Source: Clostridiales bacterium (GTDB taxonomy: Bacteria > Bacillota > Clostridia > Christensenellales > Aristaeellaceae). From it: a DNA stretch of 64,000 bases. Of the stretch, positions 7,506 to 15,798 are shown one piece after another. Where the stretch lies: the NCBI GenBank assembly GCA_015056205.1, contig SVGS01000001.1, positions 1-64,000 on the forward strand. The letters are read 5' to 3'. The position numbers and the translations under genes are program-made. Below the pieces are notes generated by a model that worked only from the letters and a program-made list of their open reading frames with translations, had not been told where the DNA came from and ran no database searches. Numbering within the stretch: position 1 is the first letter of the stretch; each line of letters starts with the position of its first letter.

Positions 7506-8531
7506 ATGAGCATGGAACAGATGATCAGATCCCTGCGGGAACAGATGGAGCAGCGGATCAGCCAGATCGACTCCAAGGAGACACTGGCGGCTTTCTGGCA
7601 GGACTATCTGGGGAAAAAAGGCAGCATTGCCGACCTGATGAAGGGACTGGGCTCAGTATCGAAAGAAGAGCGCCCGGCCATGGGCAAGGTGATCAACGAG
7701 TTCAAGGTGCAGACGGAAGAGCGCTACAAGGCCATGAACGAAAAGCTGGCGCAGCTGGAGATCCAGGCCCGGAACCGGAAGGAAGCCGTGGATATCACGC
7801 TTCCCGGGAAAAAGCGGCCGATGGGCGGGCTGCATCCGCTGACTCTGGTGAAAAACGAAATCATCGGCGTGTTTGCCGGAATGGGATTTGAGGTTTTCGA
7901 AGGCCCGGAGATTGAGGACGACGATCATAACTTTACCCGGCTGAACGTGCCGAAGGATCATCCGTCCCGGGATATGCAGGATACCTTCTACCTGCCGGAC
8001 GACCTGCTTCTGCGCACGCAGACCAGCGGAGGGCAGATCCGCGTGATGGACCAGGAGAAGCCGCCGATCAAGGTGTTGGTTCCCGGGCGGGTTTTCCGGT
8101 CCGACAGCGACGCGACCCATTCCCCCATGTTCCATCAGATGGAAGGCCTGGTCGTGGACAAGGGAATTACCCTGTGCGACCTGCAGGGGCTGCTGGACAA
8201 GTTTGTGCAGCAGCTGTTTGACGCGAACGTCCGCACCCGGCTGCGGCCGAGCTATTTCCCCTTCACCGAACCCAGCGTGGAGGTGGACGTCAGCTGCTTC
8301 GAATGCGCCGGCAAGGGCTGCGCGCTGTGCAAGCATACCGGATGGATTGAAGTGCTGGGCGGCGGCGTCGTGCATCCCAAGGTGCTCGAAAACTGCGGCA
8401 TCGATCCCTCCGTCTATTCCGGTATCGCCTTCGGGATCGGCATTGAACGGATTGCCATGCTGAAATACGGCATCAACAACATCGGCCTGCTGTTCGAGAA
8501 CGATCTTCGTTTCCTGAAGCAGTTTCAGTAA
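7506..8531 (+). CDS. pheS: Phenylalanyl-tRNA synthetase alpha subunit
   Basis: This 341-residue catalytic subunit of the heterotetrameric class II synthetase charges tRNA-Phe. An N-terminal coiled coil of about 85 residues binds tRNA. Class II motifs follow: motif 1 around [19 protein letters not shown], motif 2 around [19 protein letters not shown], and motif 3 near the end in [19 protein letters not shown] Cys-rich stretch, [17 protein letters not shown] at about residues 258-274, matches the variant found in many Bacillota. GGGAG lies just before the ATG. It forms an operon with pheT, 18 bases downstream, under its own promoter. Confidence 0.98.
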   Translation: MSMEQMIRSLREQMEQRISQIDSKETLAAFWQDYLGKKGSIADLMKGLGSVSKEERPAMGKVINEFKVQTEERYKAMNEKLAQLEIQARNRKEAVDITLPGKKRPMGGLHPLTLVKNEIIGVFAGMGFEVFEGPEIEDDDHNFTRLNVPKDHPSRDMQDTFYLPDDLLLRTQTSGGQIRVMDQEKPPIKVLVPGRVFRSDSDATHSPMFHQMEGLVVDKGITLCDLQGLLDKFVQQLFDANVRTRLRPSYFPFTEPSVEVDVSCFECAGKGCALCKHTGWIEVLGGGVVHPKVLENCGIDPSVYSGIAFGIGIERIAMLKYGINNIGLLFENDLRFLKQFQ

Positions 8532-8549
8532 GGGGAGGGTGACAGTCAA

Positions 8550-10958
8550 ATGAAAGTACCGTACAGCTGGCTGAAAGAATATGTGGATATCGACGTGACC
8601 GCGGAAGAGCTGCAGGACAGGCTTTTCAGCTGCGGATTTGAAGTGGAGGAAATGATCCGGCCCGGCGCGGAGATCAGCAGGGTGGTCGTCGGGGAAGTGA
8701 CCGCCTGCGAACCGGTGGAAGGAACCCATCTGGCGATCTGCCAGGTAAACTGCGGAGAGTACGGCAGCGGGATCCAGATCGTAACCGGCGCGCCGAACGT
8801 CTATGTGGGAATGCACACTCCGGCCGCACTCGACGGCGCCACGCTGCCCGGCGGGGTCCGGATTACGGCCAAACCGCTGAAGGGGATTCCCTCCAACGGC
8901 ATGATGTGCTCCGGCGAAGAGCTGGGGCTGAATGAGGACCTGTATCCGGGCGCGGAGGTTTACGGACTGCTGGATCTGCCGAAGGATACCGTTCCGGGGA
9001 CAGACATCCGGGAAGTAACCGGGCTGAATGAAACCATATTCGATATTTCCGTGACCGCCAACCGGCCGGACTGCCAGAGCATTCTGGGCATCGCCCGCGA
9101 GGTGGCGGCGGTGCTTGGCAAAGAGCTGAAAATGCCCGCGACGGACTACACCTGTTCCGATACCATCGTGGAAGGACTGGACATTCAGGTGGAAGCGCCG
9201 GACCTGTGCCCGCGGTATCTGGGGCACGCCGTGCGGAATATCACCGTGGGGGAGAGTCCCCGCTGGATGCGGCGGAACCTGGCGCTGTGCGGCCTGCGGT
9301 CCATCAGCAACGTGGTGGATATCACCAACTATGTGCTGCTGGAAATCGGACAGCCGATGCACGCCTTCGATATGGATCAGCTGCAGGAGAAGCGGATTAT
9401 TGTCCGCCGCGCCAGAGAAGGGGAAAAAATTCAGACGCTGGATGAGAAGGAGTTCACCCTGACCGGCGAAAACCTGGTGATCTGCGACGGACAGCGTCCG
9501 GTGGCGCTCGCCGGCATTATGGGCGGCCTGAACAGCGAAATTACCGAAAAAACCACGCAGCTTCTGTTTGAAGCGGCCAAATTTGCCCGGGACAACGTGC
9601 GGCGGACCTCCCGCGCCCTGGGCCAGAGCAGCGACTCCTCCGCCCGCTTCGAAAAGGGCATCAGCGAAGCCATTACCGAGCTGGGGATGGCCCGGGCGCT
9701 GCATCTGATTCAGGAGCTGAACTGCGGAGAAATTACGGCCAGCGCGTTTGACTGCAGCGCCGGCGCTCCCCGCACCGGAAAGCATTTCCGGGCCAGCCTG
9801 AAGCGGATCAACGATATTCTGGGCATTCAGGTTCCGGCGGAGGATGTGCTGCGAATCCTGAGAAGCCTGAATTTCGAGGTGGAGCAGGACGGGGACACCC
9901 TGGAGGTAACCGCTCCCCGGTACCGGGAAGATATCGAGGTCGGAGAGCCGGATCTGGCGGAGGAAGTGATCCGGGAATACGGATACGAGCATGTGATTCC
10001 CACCTTCCTGAAGGCGGCGGCCGTGACCAGCGGCGGAAAAACGCCCGCCCAGCAGCGGCGCGACAGGGTCTGCAGCATTCTGTGCGCGCAGGGATACAAT
10101 GAAGTGTATACGCTTTCCTTCTATTCCGACGGCGAGCTGGATATGCTGCGGATTCCCGAAAACGCTCCGGAACGGAACGTGCTGCGCATTCAGAATCCGA
10201 TCTCCGCGAATCTGTCCATCATGCGCCCGCTGCTGGCGCCGAGCATGCTGAACATCACGGTGGACAACCTGAAAAAGGGCAACATGGAAGGCCGGATCTT
10301 TGAGATCAGCAACGTTTATCTGCCCGGAAAGCCCGGAGAGAAGCCGGAAGAGAGGCCGCATATCGGATTCGCGGCCTTTGGGGACGCGGAGGATTTCTTC
10401 ACCGTCAAGGGAAGCCTGACGGCTCTCGGAGAATCCTTCGGCCTGCACTTCGATGTAGAACGGGCGGAGGATGTGAGCTATCTGCACCCCGGCATCGCGG
10501 CCTGGCTGCTGTGCGAAGGCGAGCGGATCGGTGTGTTCGGCAAGCTGGCCAACGAAGTGACCGGCGAACTGAAGCTGCACAAGGACAGCAAGGCGAACCA
10601 TAAGATCTATCTCGGCGAAATTGACTATGAGAAGATGATGAGCCACGCGGCCGCCAGCTTCCGTTATCACCCCCTGTCCGCCTATCCCGCGGTGGTGCGG
10701 GATCTGGCACTGACGGTGGCCGAGGAGACGCCCTGCGGAGACCTGATGAAGGAGATCGCCCGCGCCTGTCCGCTGGTCAGCGACGTGGAGCTGTTCGATA
10801 TCTATCACGGGGCGCAGATCGGAGAAGGAAAGAAGAGCATGGCCTTCAAGATCCGCTTTGAGCCGGAGAACAAGGCGCTGACGCCGGAAGACGTGGACCG
10901 CTTTGTCAAGAAGATTCTGGGCAATCTGAAATTCAGGCTGGGCGCGGAAATCCGGTAA
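8550..10958 (+). CDS. pheT: Phenylalanyl-tRNA synthetase beta subunit
   Basis: An 802-residue subunit of normal length. In order it shows an N-terminal tRNA-binding (EMAP-like) domain (about 40-150), the B3/B4 editing domain with SGISRGVG-like and ALAGIMGGL elements (about 210-360), the B5 domain (about 405-475), a catalytic-like core, and a C-terminal ferredoxin-fold anticodon-binding domain (about 710-802, with AYPAVVRDLALTV and the ending FRLGAEIR). It assembles as alpha2-beta2 with PheS and removes mischarged Tyr-tRNA-Phe. GGGGAGGGTGA precedes the ATG. No obvious terminator follows. Confidence 0.98.
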   Translation: MKVPYSWLKEYVDIDVTAEELQDRLFSCGFEVEEMIRPGAEISRVVVGEVTACEPVEGTHLAICQVNCGEYGSGIQIVTGAPNVYVGMHTPAALDGATLPGGVRITAKPLKGIPSNGMMCSGEELGLNEDLYPGAEVYGLLDLPKDTVPGTDIREVTGLNETIFDISVTANRPDCQSILGIAREVAAVLGKELKMPATDYTCSDTIVEGLDIQVEAPDLCPRYLGHAVRNITVGESPRWMRRNLALCGLRSISNVVDITNYVLLEIGQPMHAFDMDQLQEKRIIVRRAREGEKIQTLDEKEFTLTGENLVICDGQRPVALAGIMGGLNSEITEKTTQLLFEAAKFARDNVRRTSRALGQSSDSSARFEKGISEAITELGMARALHLIQELNCGEITASAFDCSAGAPRTGKHFRASLKRINDILGIQVPAEDVLRILRSLNFEVEQDGDTLEVTAPRYREDIEVGEPDLAEEVIREYGYEHVIPTFLKAAAVTSGGKTPAQQRRDRVCSILCAQGYNEVYTLSFYSDGELDMLRIPENAPERNVLRIQNPISANLSIMRPLLAPSMLNITVDNLKKGNMEGRIFEISNVYLPGKPGEKPEERPHIGFAAFGDAEDFFTVKGSLTALGESFGLHFDVERAEDVSYLHPGIAAWLLCEGERIGVFGKLANEVTGELKLHKDSKANHKIYLGEIDYEKMMSHAAASFRYHPLSAYPAVVRDLALTVAEETPCGDLMKEIARACPLVSDVELFDIYHGAQIGEGKKSMAFKIRFEPENKALTPEDVDRFVKKILGNLKFRLGAEIR

Positions 10959-11044
10959 GCCGATGCGCCCGGCCCGCGTTCCGGGCATGAACCGATAATC
11001 CGGAAAACTATGAAAAACAGCATTTATCACAGGGAGGGACCGTC

Positions 11045-12061
11045 GTGCGCTGCGCAATTTACGGCGCAGGTTCACTGGGCACGGTTCTGGGCGCTTATCT
11101 GACCCGGAACGGTGTTTCCGTGGATCTGATCAACCGGAATCAGAAACATATCGCTGCCCTGCGGGAGCAGGGAATCCGGATTACCGGAACCGTCAGCATG
11201 AACGTAAAACCGGTCTCCGCGCTGCTGCCGGAGGAAATGACCGGGAAGTATGACCTGATTTTCCTGATGACCAAGCAGCTGGACAACCGGAAGACTGTTC
11301 TGTTTCTGCGGGACTATCTGGCGGAAGACGGGCTGATGGTTACCTTTCAGAACGGAATCCCGGAGGACGGGATCGCCGAGATCATCGGAAAGGAACGGAC
11401 GATCGGCTGCGTGGTGGAATGGGGGGCGACCATGACTGGCCCCGGCGTATGCGAGCTGACCTCCGCTCCGGACAGCCTGTCCTTTCACATGGGCGGCATG
11501 GAGGGCATCACCGAGGAAAAGCTGCAGCGCGTGAAGAATGTGCTGGAGAAGATGTGCCCCGTCGTCCTCGAGGAGAATCTGCCGGGGGCCCGGTGGTCCA
11601 AGCTGCTGATCAACGCGACCTTCTCCGGCCTCGGCACCATTATGGGAGGCACTTTCGGAAGCGTGACCGGCGATCCGGACGGACGGGAGCTGGCGATCCG
11701 CTGCATGAAGGAAGTGATCGACGTCGGCCGCGCGGCGGGCGTCACCTTCGCTCCGGTGCAGGGAAAGGATATTGTAAAGCTGTTCTACTGGGAAAACCCT
11801 GTGAAGAAAGTGGCCGCCAAACTGATCCTGCCGGTCGCGATGAAAAAGCACGCGGCGATTGAACCGTCCATGCTGCAGGATCTGAAGAAGGGAAAACCCT
11901 GCGAGGTGGAGGCGATCAACGGCGTGGTCTGCCAATGGGGGAAAAAGGTGCATGTGCCCACTCCGGTGAACGACTGGATCGTCCAGACCATTCAGCAGAT
12001 CCAGGAAGGGAAGGAAACCTTCGGAGCCGATCTCCGGCGGAAAGCCCCCCAGTTCTTCTGA
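11045..12061 (+). CDS. Ketopantoate reductase family NADPH-dependent oxidoreductase
   Basis: The 338-residue protein has the two-domain layout of ApbA/PanE enzymes. A Rossmann fold opens with IYGAGSLGTVLGAYL (nucleotide-binding GxGxxG), followed by a VxLINRN strand, LIFLMTKQLD and VTFQNGIPED. The C-terminal helical domain contains the family pattern ARWSKLLINATFSGL with the conserved Lys and Asn, and near the end KPCEVEAINGVV with the Glu-x-x-x-x-Asn-Gly motif. PanE reduces 2-dehydropantoate to pantoate for coenzyme A, but many paralogues act on other 2-keto acids, and no other pantothenate gene is near, so the substrate is open. The GTG start follows GGGAGGG by six bases. Confidence 0.8.
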   Translation: MRCAIYGAGSLGTVLGAYLTRNGVSVDLINRNQKHIAALREQGIRITGTVSMNVKPVSALLPEEMTGKYDLIFLMTKQLDNRKTVLFLRDYLAEDGLMVTFQNGIPEDGIAEIIGKERTIGCVVEWGATMTGPGVCELTSAPDSLSFHMGGMEGITEEKLQRVKNVLEKMCPVVLEENLPGARWSKLLINATFSGLGTIMGGTFGSVTGDPDGRELAIRCMKEVIDVGRAAGVTFAPVQGKDIVKLFYWENPVKKVAAKLILPVAMKKHAAIEPSMLQDLKKGKPCEVEAINGVVCQWGKKVHVPTPVNDWIVQTIQQIQEGKETFGADLRRKAPQFF

Positions 12062-12288
12062 AAACAGACTGGACATACTTTTACCGTCAGATACAACAAA
12101 CAAGGCAAAACTTCTACCCCAAGGCATGGGTCAGGCTGATGGAAAAGCAGATCCGTCATCGGGCTTCGGTCATCCTGTCGGGGCAATAAGAGAAGGCATA
12201 TCTGTTCTATATTACTGCTGAGCGAGCGCTGCCGGCGCAATGGTCAAATCGCCGCGGCTGACATCGCTTGATTCAGTTTCAGAAAATA

Positions 12289-13098
12289 TTATAGGTGTGG
12301 TGTGGTCGTTGTTGGCTTGGCTGTTGGCTTGGCTGTAGGTGTGGCCGTGGGTTTAGCTGTCGGAGTGGACGTGGGTTTAGTCGTGGGCTTAACCGTGGGA
12401 GTGGCCGTGGACTCAGCCGCAGGAGTGGCCGTGGGCTTAACTGTGGGAGTGGCCGTGGACTCAGCCGTAGGAGTGGCCGTGGGCTTAACTGTGGGAGTGA
12501 CCGTGGGCTCAGCCGCAGGTGTGGCCGTGGGTTTGGTCGTGGAAGTGGCTGTGGGTTTGAATGTGGGAGTGGCTGTAGACGCGGGTGTGGCTGAGGTTTC
12601 AGGCATGGCGGAAGGTTCGGGAGTGGCTGAGGGCTTAGCCGTGGGAGTAGCTGTGGGCTCAGCCGCAGGCGTGGCCGAAGGTTCGGGAGTGGCTGAGGGA
12701 ACATCCGAAGATTCGGGGAGATGGCCGGCAAGCAGGTTATCGATGCTGCCTTCAGCGCCGTCCGTCAGAATATACAGGACGCCGTCCAGCTTTTGGCGGG
12801 AGGCGGTGAGGGACTGGTTCAGCCCGTCCCGCTCCGCGGTCAGGCCGCCAACCTGCTGATTCAGGCCTTCCACCTGCAGGTTCAGATCCTCCACCCGCCG
12901 GTTCAGGGAATCGACCTGCCCATTCAGGCCGGAGATGGTCTCATCGCTTTTTTTCTTCAGGCTGTTATATTCCAGCTGCAGGGCGTTCAGATCCTTATTC
13001 AGGGTATCGATCTGGGCATTGCGGTTCGTCAGAAAGATAACGGAAAGAACCACGACAACCACCAGCACACAGCTAACCGTGATCAGCCATTTTTTCAT
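12289..13098 (-). CDS. Membrane-anchored coiled-coil protein with Thr-Pro repeat tail
   Basis: The 269-residue protein has three parts. A positively charged start and one hydrophobic helix (about 4-24) anchor it. A coiled coil (about 28-105) follows, with regular Leu and Asn in repeats such as LNGQVDSLNRRVEDLN and LQVEGLNQQV. The tail (about 130-265) is built of Thr-Pro-Thr/Ala-Lys/Glu-Pro-Thr-Ala units. The topology suggests a cytoplasmic start and a wall-spanning outer tail, but the function is unknown. AAGGAGG lies ten bases before the ATG. It is the gene after glutamine synthetase III on the same strand, with a 77-base gap. The repeat DNA leaves several frames open on both strands; the anchor, coiled coil and ribosome binding site support this one. 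Confidence 0.65.
   Translation of the reverse strand: MKKWLITVSCVLVVVVVLSVIFLTNRNAQIDTLNKDLNALQLEYNSLKKKSDETISGLNGQVDSLNRRVEDLNLQVEGLNQQVGGLTAERDGLNQSLTASRQKLDGVLYILTDGAEGSIDNLLAGHLPESSDVPSATPEPSATPAAEPTATPTAKPSATPEPSAMPETSATPASTATPTFKPTATSTTKPTATPAAEPTVTPTVKPTATPTAESTATPTVKPTATPAAESTATPTVKPTTKPTSTPTAKPTATPTAKPTAKPTTTTPHL
12296..12700 (-). repeat. Degenerate tandem repeats encoding (T/S)-P-T-x-(K/E)-(P/S)-T-A
   Basis: The + strand shows many repeats of GTGGCCGTGGGCTTAACTGT-like 12- to 48-base units; one longer unit of 48-60 bases recurs around 12410-12500. Unit sizes are multiples of three, so the coding frame is kept. Length is likely to vary between strains. Confidence 0.85.
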
Positions 13099-13175
13099 GT
13101 TTCAGGAGCCTCCTTCAATCCAGGTACGCGGGCAGCAGAGAGGACGCCGGACGTCATGATTCCGGAGAAAAGGGA

Positions 13176-15260
13176 TCAGATGCTGAACAGGAGCTTGTCA
13201 TAGGCTGGGAAGGGCCAGATCTCCTTATCCGTGATTTCTTCCAGCGCGTCGGCACAGCGCCGGACTTCCCGCATCGCGGGAAGAATCCGGTCGTGCATAT
13301 AAGCCGCGGCCGCAAGCGGATCGCTGTCCGAAAGGCGGCTGGACAGAATCTGGCCGAGGGTTTCGGCCGCCCGCAGGAGATCCTCCGTCTGGCTGTTCAG
13401 AGAACGCAGCAGACCGGAGCAGGCCGGCATGGGACAGCCGGCTTCTTTCGCCTTCAGCAGGGAAGAGGACAGATCGCCCGAATAACGGATCACCGCGGGG
13501 AGAATCTGGCGGCGAACCATCATCAGCATGGTTTCCGCCTCAATATTCAGGATTTTGGCATACGAATCCAGTCCGATATCCCGGCGGGAACGAAGCTCCG
13601 CGGCGGAAAGCACCCGATGGGTTTCGAACAGGGCGACATTCTTTGCCGCCGTATAGCAGGGAAGCGCGTCCACGGTGGATTCCAGCCGGCTCAGCCCGCG
13701 GCGGGCCGCTTCCTGAACCCATTCGTCCGCGTAATTGTTCCCGTTAAACAGGATCCGGCGATGCTGCCGGATTTCCCGGACGATCAGCTCATGCAGGGCC
13801 AGACGGAAATCCGACGCCTTTTCCAGTTCATCGGCAAAGAGACGGAGACTTTCCGCGACGATGGTGTTCAGCACGACATTGGCATCCGAAATGGAGGCGG
13901 CGGAACCCAGTGAACGGAATTCAAATTTGTTTCCGGTAAAGGCGAAGGGCGAGGTCCGGTTCCGGTCGGTGGTATCCTTCGGGATTTTCGGAAGAACCTG
14001 AACGCCGATGGCCATATCCGTCTTTTCGCGGCCGCTGTAATCCTTGCCGGCTTCGAGGGATTCCAGAATCTCCGTCAGTTCATCCCCCAGGAAAATGCTG
14101 ATGATGGCGGGGGGCGCTTCGCAGCCGCCCAGACGGTGATCATTGCCGGCGGAAGCCACCGACGCCCGCAGCAGATCCTGATAATCATCCACAGCCTTGA
14201 TGACAGCCACCAGGAAAAGCAGGAACTGGGCGCTTTCGTGGGGGCTGTCGCCCGGATCCAGCAGATTGTAGCCCGTATTGGAGACCATGGACCAGTTGTT
14301 ATGCTTTCCGCTGCCGTTGACGCCGGCAAAGGGCTTTTCATGCAAAAGACAGACCAGCCCGTGCTTTTTCGCGACCTTTTTCATCATTTCCATCGTCAGC
14401 TGGTTATGATCGCACGCGACGTTGACGATGGTATAGATGGGAGCCATTTCATGCTGAGCGGGAGCCGTTTCGTTATGCTCTGTTTTGGCGAGAACACCCA
14501 GCTTCCAGAGCTCCTCATTGAGCTCGGCCATGAAGGCCTGCACGCGGGAGGGGATGGTGCCGAAGAAGTGATCGCCCAGCTCCTGCCCCTTCGGAGCCTT
14601 GGCTCCGAAAAGCGTGCGTCCGGTAAAAATCAGATCGCTTCGCCGGTCGAAAAGCGCCCGGTCCACCAGAAAGTATTCCTGCTCCGGCCCCACGGTCGGG
14701 GTGACACGCACCGCGTCCGTCCGGCCGAACAGATGAAGCACCCGGACCGCCTGGCAGCTCAGGGCCTCCATGGAGCGGAGAAGCGGCGTTTTCTTATCCA
14801 GAGCCTCGCCTCCGTAGGAACAGTAGGCCGTGGGAATACAGAGAATATGATCCTTGATGAACGCATAGGAAGTGGGATCCCAGGCGGTATAGCCGCGGGC
14901 CTCAAAGGTGGACCGAAGCCCGCCGCTGGGCAGAGAGGAAGCATCCGCTTCGCCGCGAACCAGCTCCCGGCCGCTGAACTCAGAAATCACGCGGCCGCCG
15001 GGCAGAGGAGAAATGAAGGCGTCATGCTTTTCCGCGGTGACGGAATTCAGCGGCTGGAACCAGTGCGTATAATGGGTGGCGCCCTTTTCCAGCGCCCAGT
15101 CCTTCATCGCGTTGGCGACGACACTGGCCACCTGGGGATCCAGCTGAAGCCCGTTATCGATGGTGGCATGAAGGGCACGATACGTCTCTTTCGGAAGGCG
15201 CTGCCGCATCACCGCGTCATTGAACACATTTATTCCGAAGACTTCTTCTGTCAGAGCCAT
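13176..15260 (-). CDS. glnN: Glutamine synthetase type III
   Basis: At 694 residues this matches type III glutamine synthetases (about 700), not the 440-470 residues of types I and II. It makes glutamine from glutamate, ammonia and ATP in the cytoplasm. Type III hallmarks are the long N-terminal region with [11 protein letters not shown] and [13 protein letters not shown], a central catalytic part with [10 protein letters not shown] (metal-binding glutamates), [16 protein letters not shown] and [14 protein letters not shown], and a late [18 protein letters not shown]. The ATG at 15260 follows AGAGGTG by six bases; an in-frame GTG at 15269 overlaps that site and is less likely. It has its own promoter and reads divergently from yerC. 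No other nitrogen-regulation gene is nearby. Confidence 0.95.
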   Translation of the reverse strand: MALTEEVFGINVFNDAVMRQRLPKETYRALHATIDNGLQLDPQVASVVANAMKDWALEKGATHYTHWFQPLNSVTAEKHDAFISPLPGGRVISEFSGRELVRGEADASSLPSGGLRSTFEARGYTAWDPTSYAFIKDHILCIPTAYCSYGGEALDKKTPLLRSMEALSCQAVRVLHLFGRTDAVRVTPTVGPEQEYFLVDRALFDRRSDLIFTGRTLFGAKAPKGQELGDHFFGTIPSRVQAFMAELNEELWKLGVLAKTEHNETAPAQHEMAPIYTIVNVACDHNQLTMEMMKKVAKKHGLVCLLHEKPFAGVNGSGKHNNWSMVSNTGYNLLDPGDSPHESAQFLLFLVAVIKAVDDYQDLLRASVASAGNDHRLGGCEAPPAIISIFLGDELTEILESLEAGKDYSGREKTDMAIGVQVLPKIPKDTTDRNRTSPFAFTGNKFEFRSLGSAASISDANVVLNTIVAESLRLFADELEKASDFRLALHELIVREIRQHRRILFNGNNYADEWVQEAARRGLSRLESTVDALPCYTAAKNVALFETHRVLSAAELRSRRDIGLDSYAKILNIEAETMLMMVRRQILPAVIRYSGDLSSSLLKAKEAGCPMPACSGLLRSLNSQTEDLLRAAETLGQILSSRLSDSDPLAAAAYMHDRILPAMREVRRCADALEEITDKEIWPFPAYDKLLFSI

Positions 15261-15293
15261 CCGGATCACCTCTTCCGCTTCGTTATCCCGTTC

Positions 15294-15322
15294 AGTTTAG
15301 GGAAAGTGAACCGGGTTGTCAA
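15294..15322 (-). promoter_or_regulatory. Promoter of glnN
   Basis: On the minus strand a perfect TTGACA (complement of 15317-15322) and TAAACT (complement of 15294-15299) are separated by 17 bases. The predicted start of transcription is near 15287, giving a leader of about 27 bases. Confidence 0.75.
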
Positions 15323-15407
15323 GCAGTTCCGTAGGTTCCGCGCAATTTCCTTCTTTCCGGCGGAGGTTTTCCGGAAACCGGGCCGGAAAGAAGCCGCCGG
15401 TTTTCCG

Positions 15408-15436
15408 TTGTTTTTGAAGCGGATTTATGGTATCCT
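15408..15436 (+). promoter_or_regulatory. Promoter of the yerC–pcrA–ligA unit
   Basis: TTGTTT (15408-15413) and TATCCT (15431-15436) are 17 bases apart. An alternative pair, TTGAAG (15414-15419) and TATATT (15436-15441) with a 16-base spacer, overlaps it. Either would serve the plus-strand operon. Confidence 0.5.
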
Positions 15437-15476
15437 ATATTGTCATAGTTTACTGTACGAAAGGGATGGGGAAATC

Positions 15477-15791
15477 ATGTTTGAGCCGAAGGTTTACAAC
15501 CGGCAGACGGAAATGCTTGTGGATGCGATCCTGTCCATCGACGACAGGGAAGACGCCTACCGTTTTCTGGAGGACCTGTGCACCATCCCGGAGCTGAAAA
15601 GCATTGCACAGCGGCTGGACGTAGCCTGGAGACTGCGAAAAAAGGAAACCTATCAGAAAATCGCGGAGGAAACAGGCGCCTCCAGCGCGACTATTTCCAG
15701 GGTCAACCGGGCGCTGTCCTACGGGGCGGAGGGATATAACCGGATCCTGGATCAGATGGAGCGGGCCGAGAAAGAGTCGGGAAAGGAATAA
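15477..15791 (+). CDS. yerC: YerC/YecD-type TrpR-related regulator
   Basis: A 104-residue protein of the TrpR/YerC-YecD family, about the family's usual length. It is all-helical, with a helix-turn-helix in the second half: YQKIAEETGASSATISRVNRAL. The N-terminal part contains LYxAILSIDD-like and FLEDLCTIPELKSIAQRLDVAW elements typical of YerC. Trp repressor homologues bind DNA as dimers; the ligand and targets of YerC are not established. The ATG at 15477 is chosen because a purine-rich AAAGGGATGGGG precedes it and because the upstream frame, though open, runs antisense to glnN. Placement directly before pcrA and ligA repeats the Bacillus order yerC-(pcrB)-pcrA-ligA, with pcrB absent. Confidence 0.85.
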   Translation: MFEPKVYNRQTEMLVDAILSIDDREDAYRFLEDLCTIPELKSIAQRLDVAWRLRKKETYQKIAEETGASSATISRVNRALSYGAEGYNRILDQMERAEKESGKE

Positions 15792-15798
15792 AGGAACC

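Noticed and set aside
7653..11075. A very long open frame on the minus strand across pheS and pheT
   Set aside because: It is antisense to two unmistakable genes. GC-rich, biased codons leave the opposite strand free of stops; the translation has no recognisable domain and no ribosome binding site.
12062..12288. Possible gene remnant between the ketopantoate-reductase-like gene and the repeat protein
   Set aside because: Short open stretches exist but none has a start with a ribosome binding site or recognisable sequence. No terminator, repeat or RNA structure is clear. I leave it as non-coding.
12302..12859. Plus-strand open frames made of Val-Gly-Val-Ala-Val repeats
   Set aside because: They arise because the Thr-Pro repeat DNA has no stops in several frames. 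They lack a ribosome binding site, while the minus-strand frame has an anchor helix, coiled coil and AAGGAGG.
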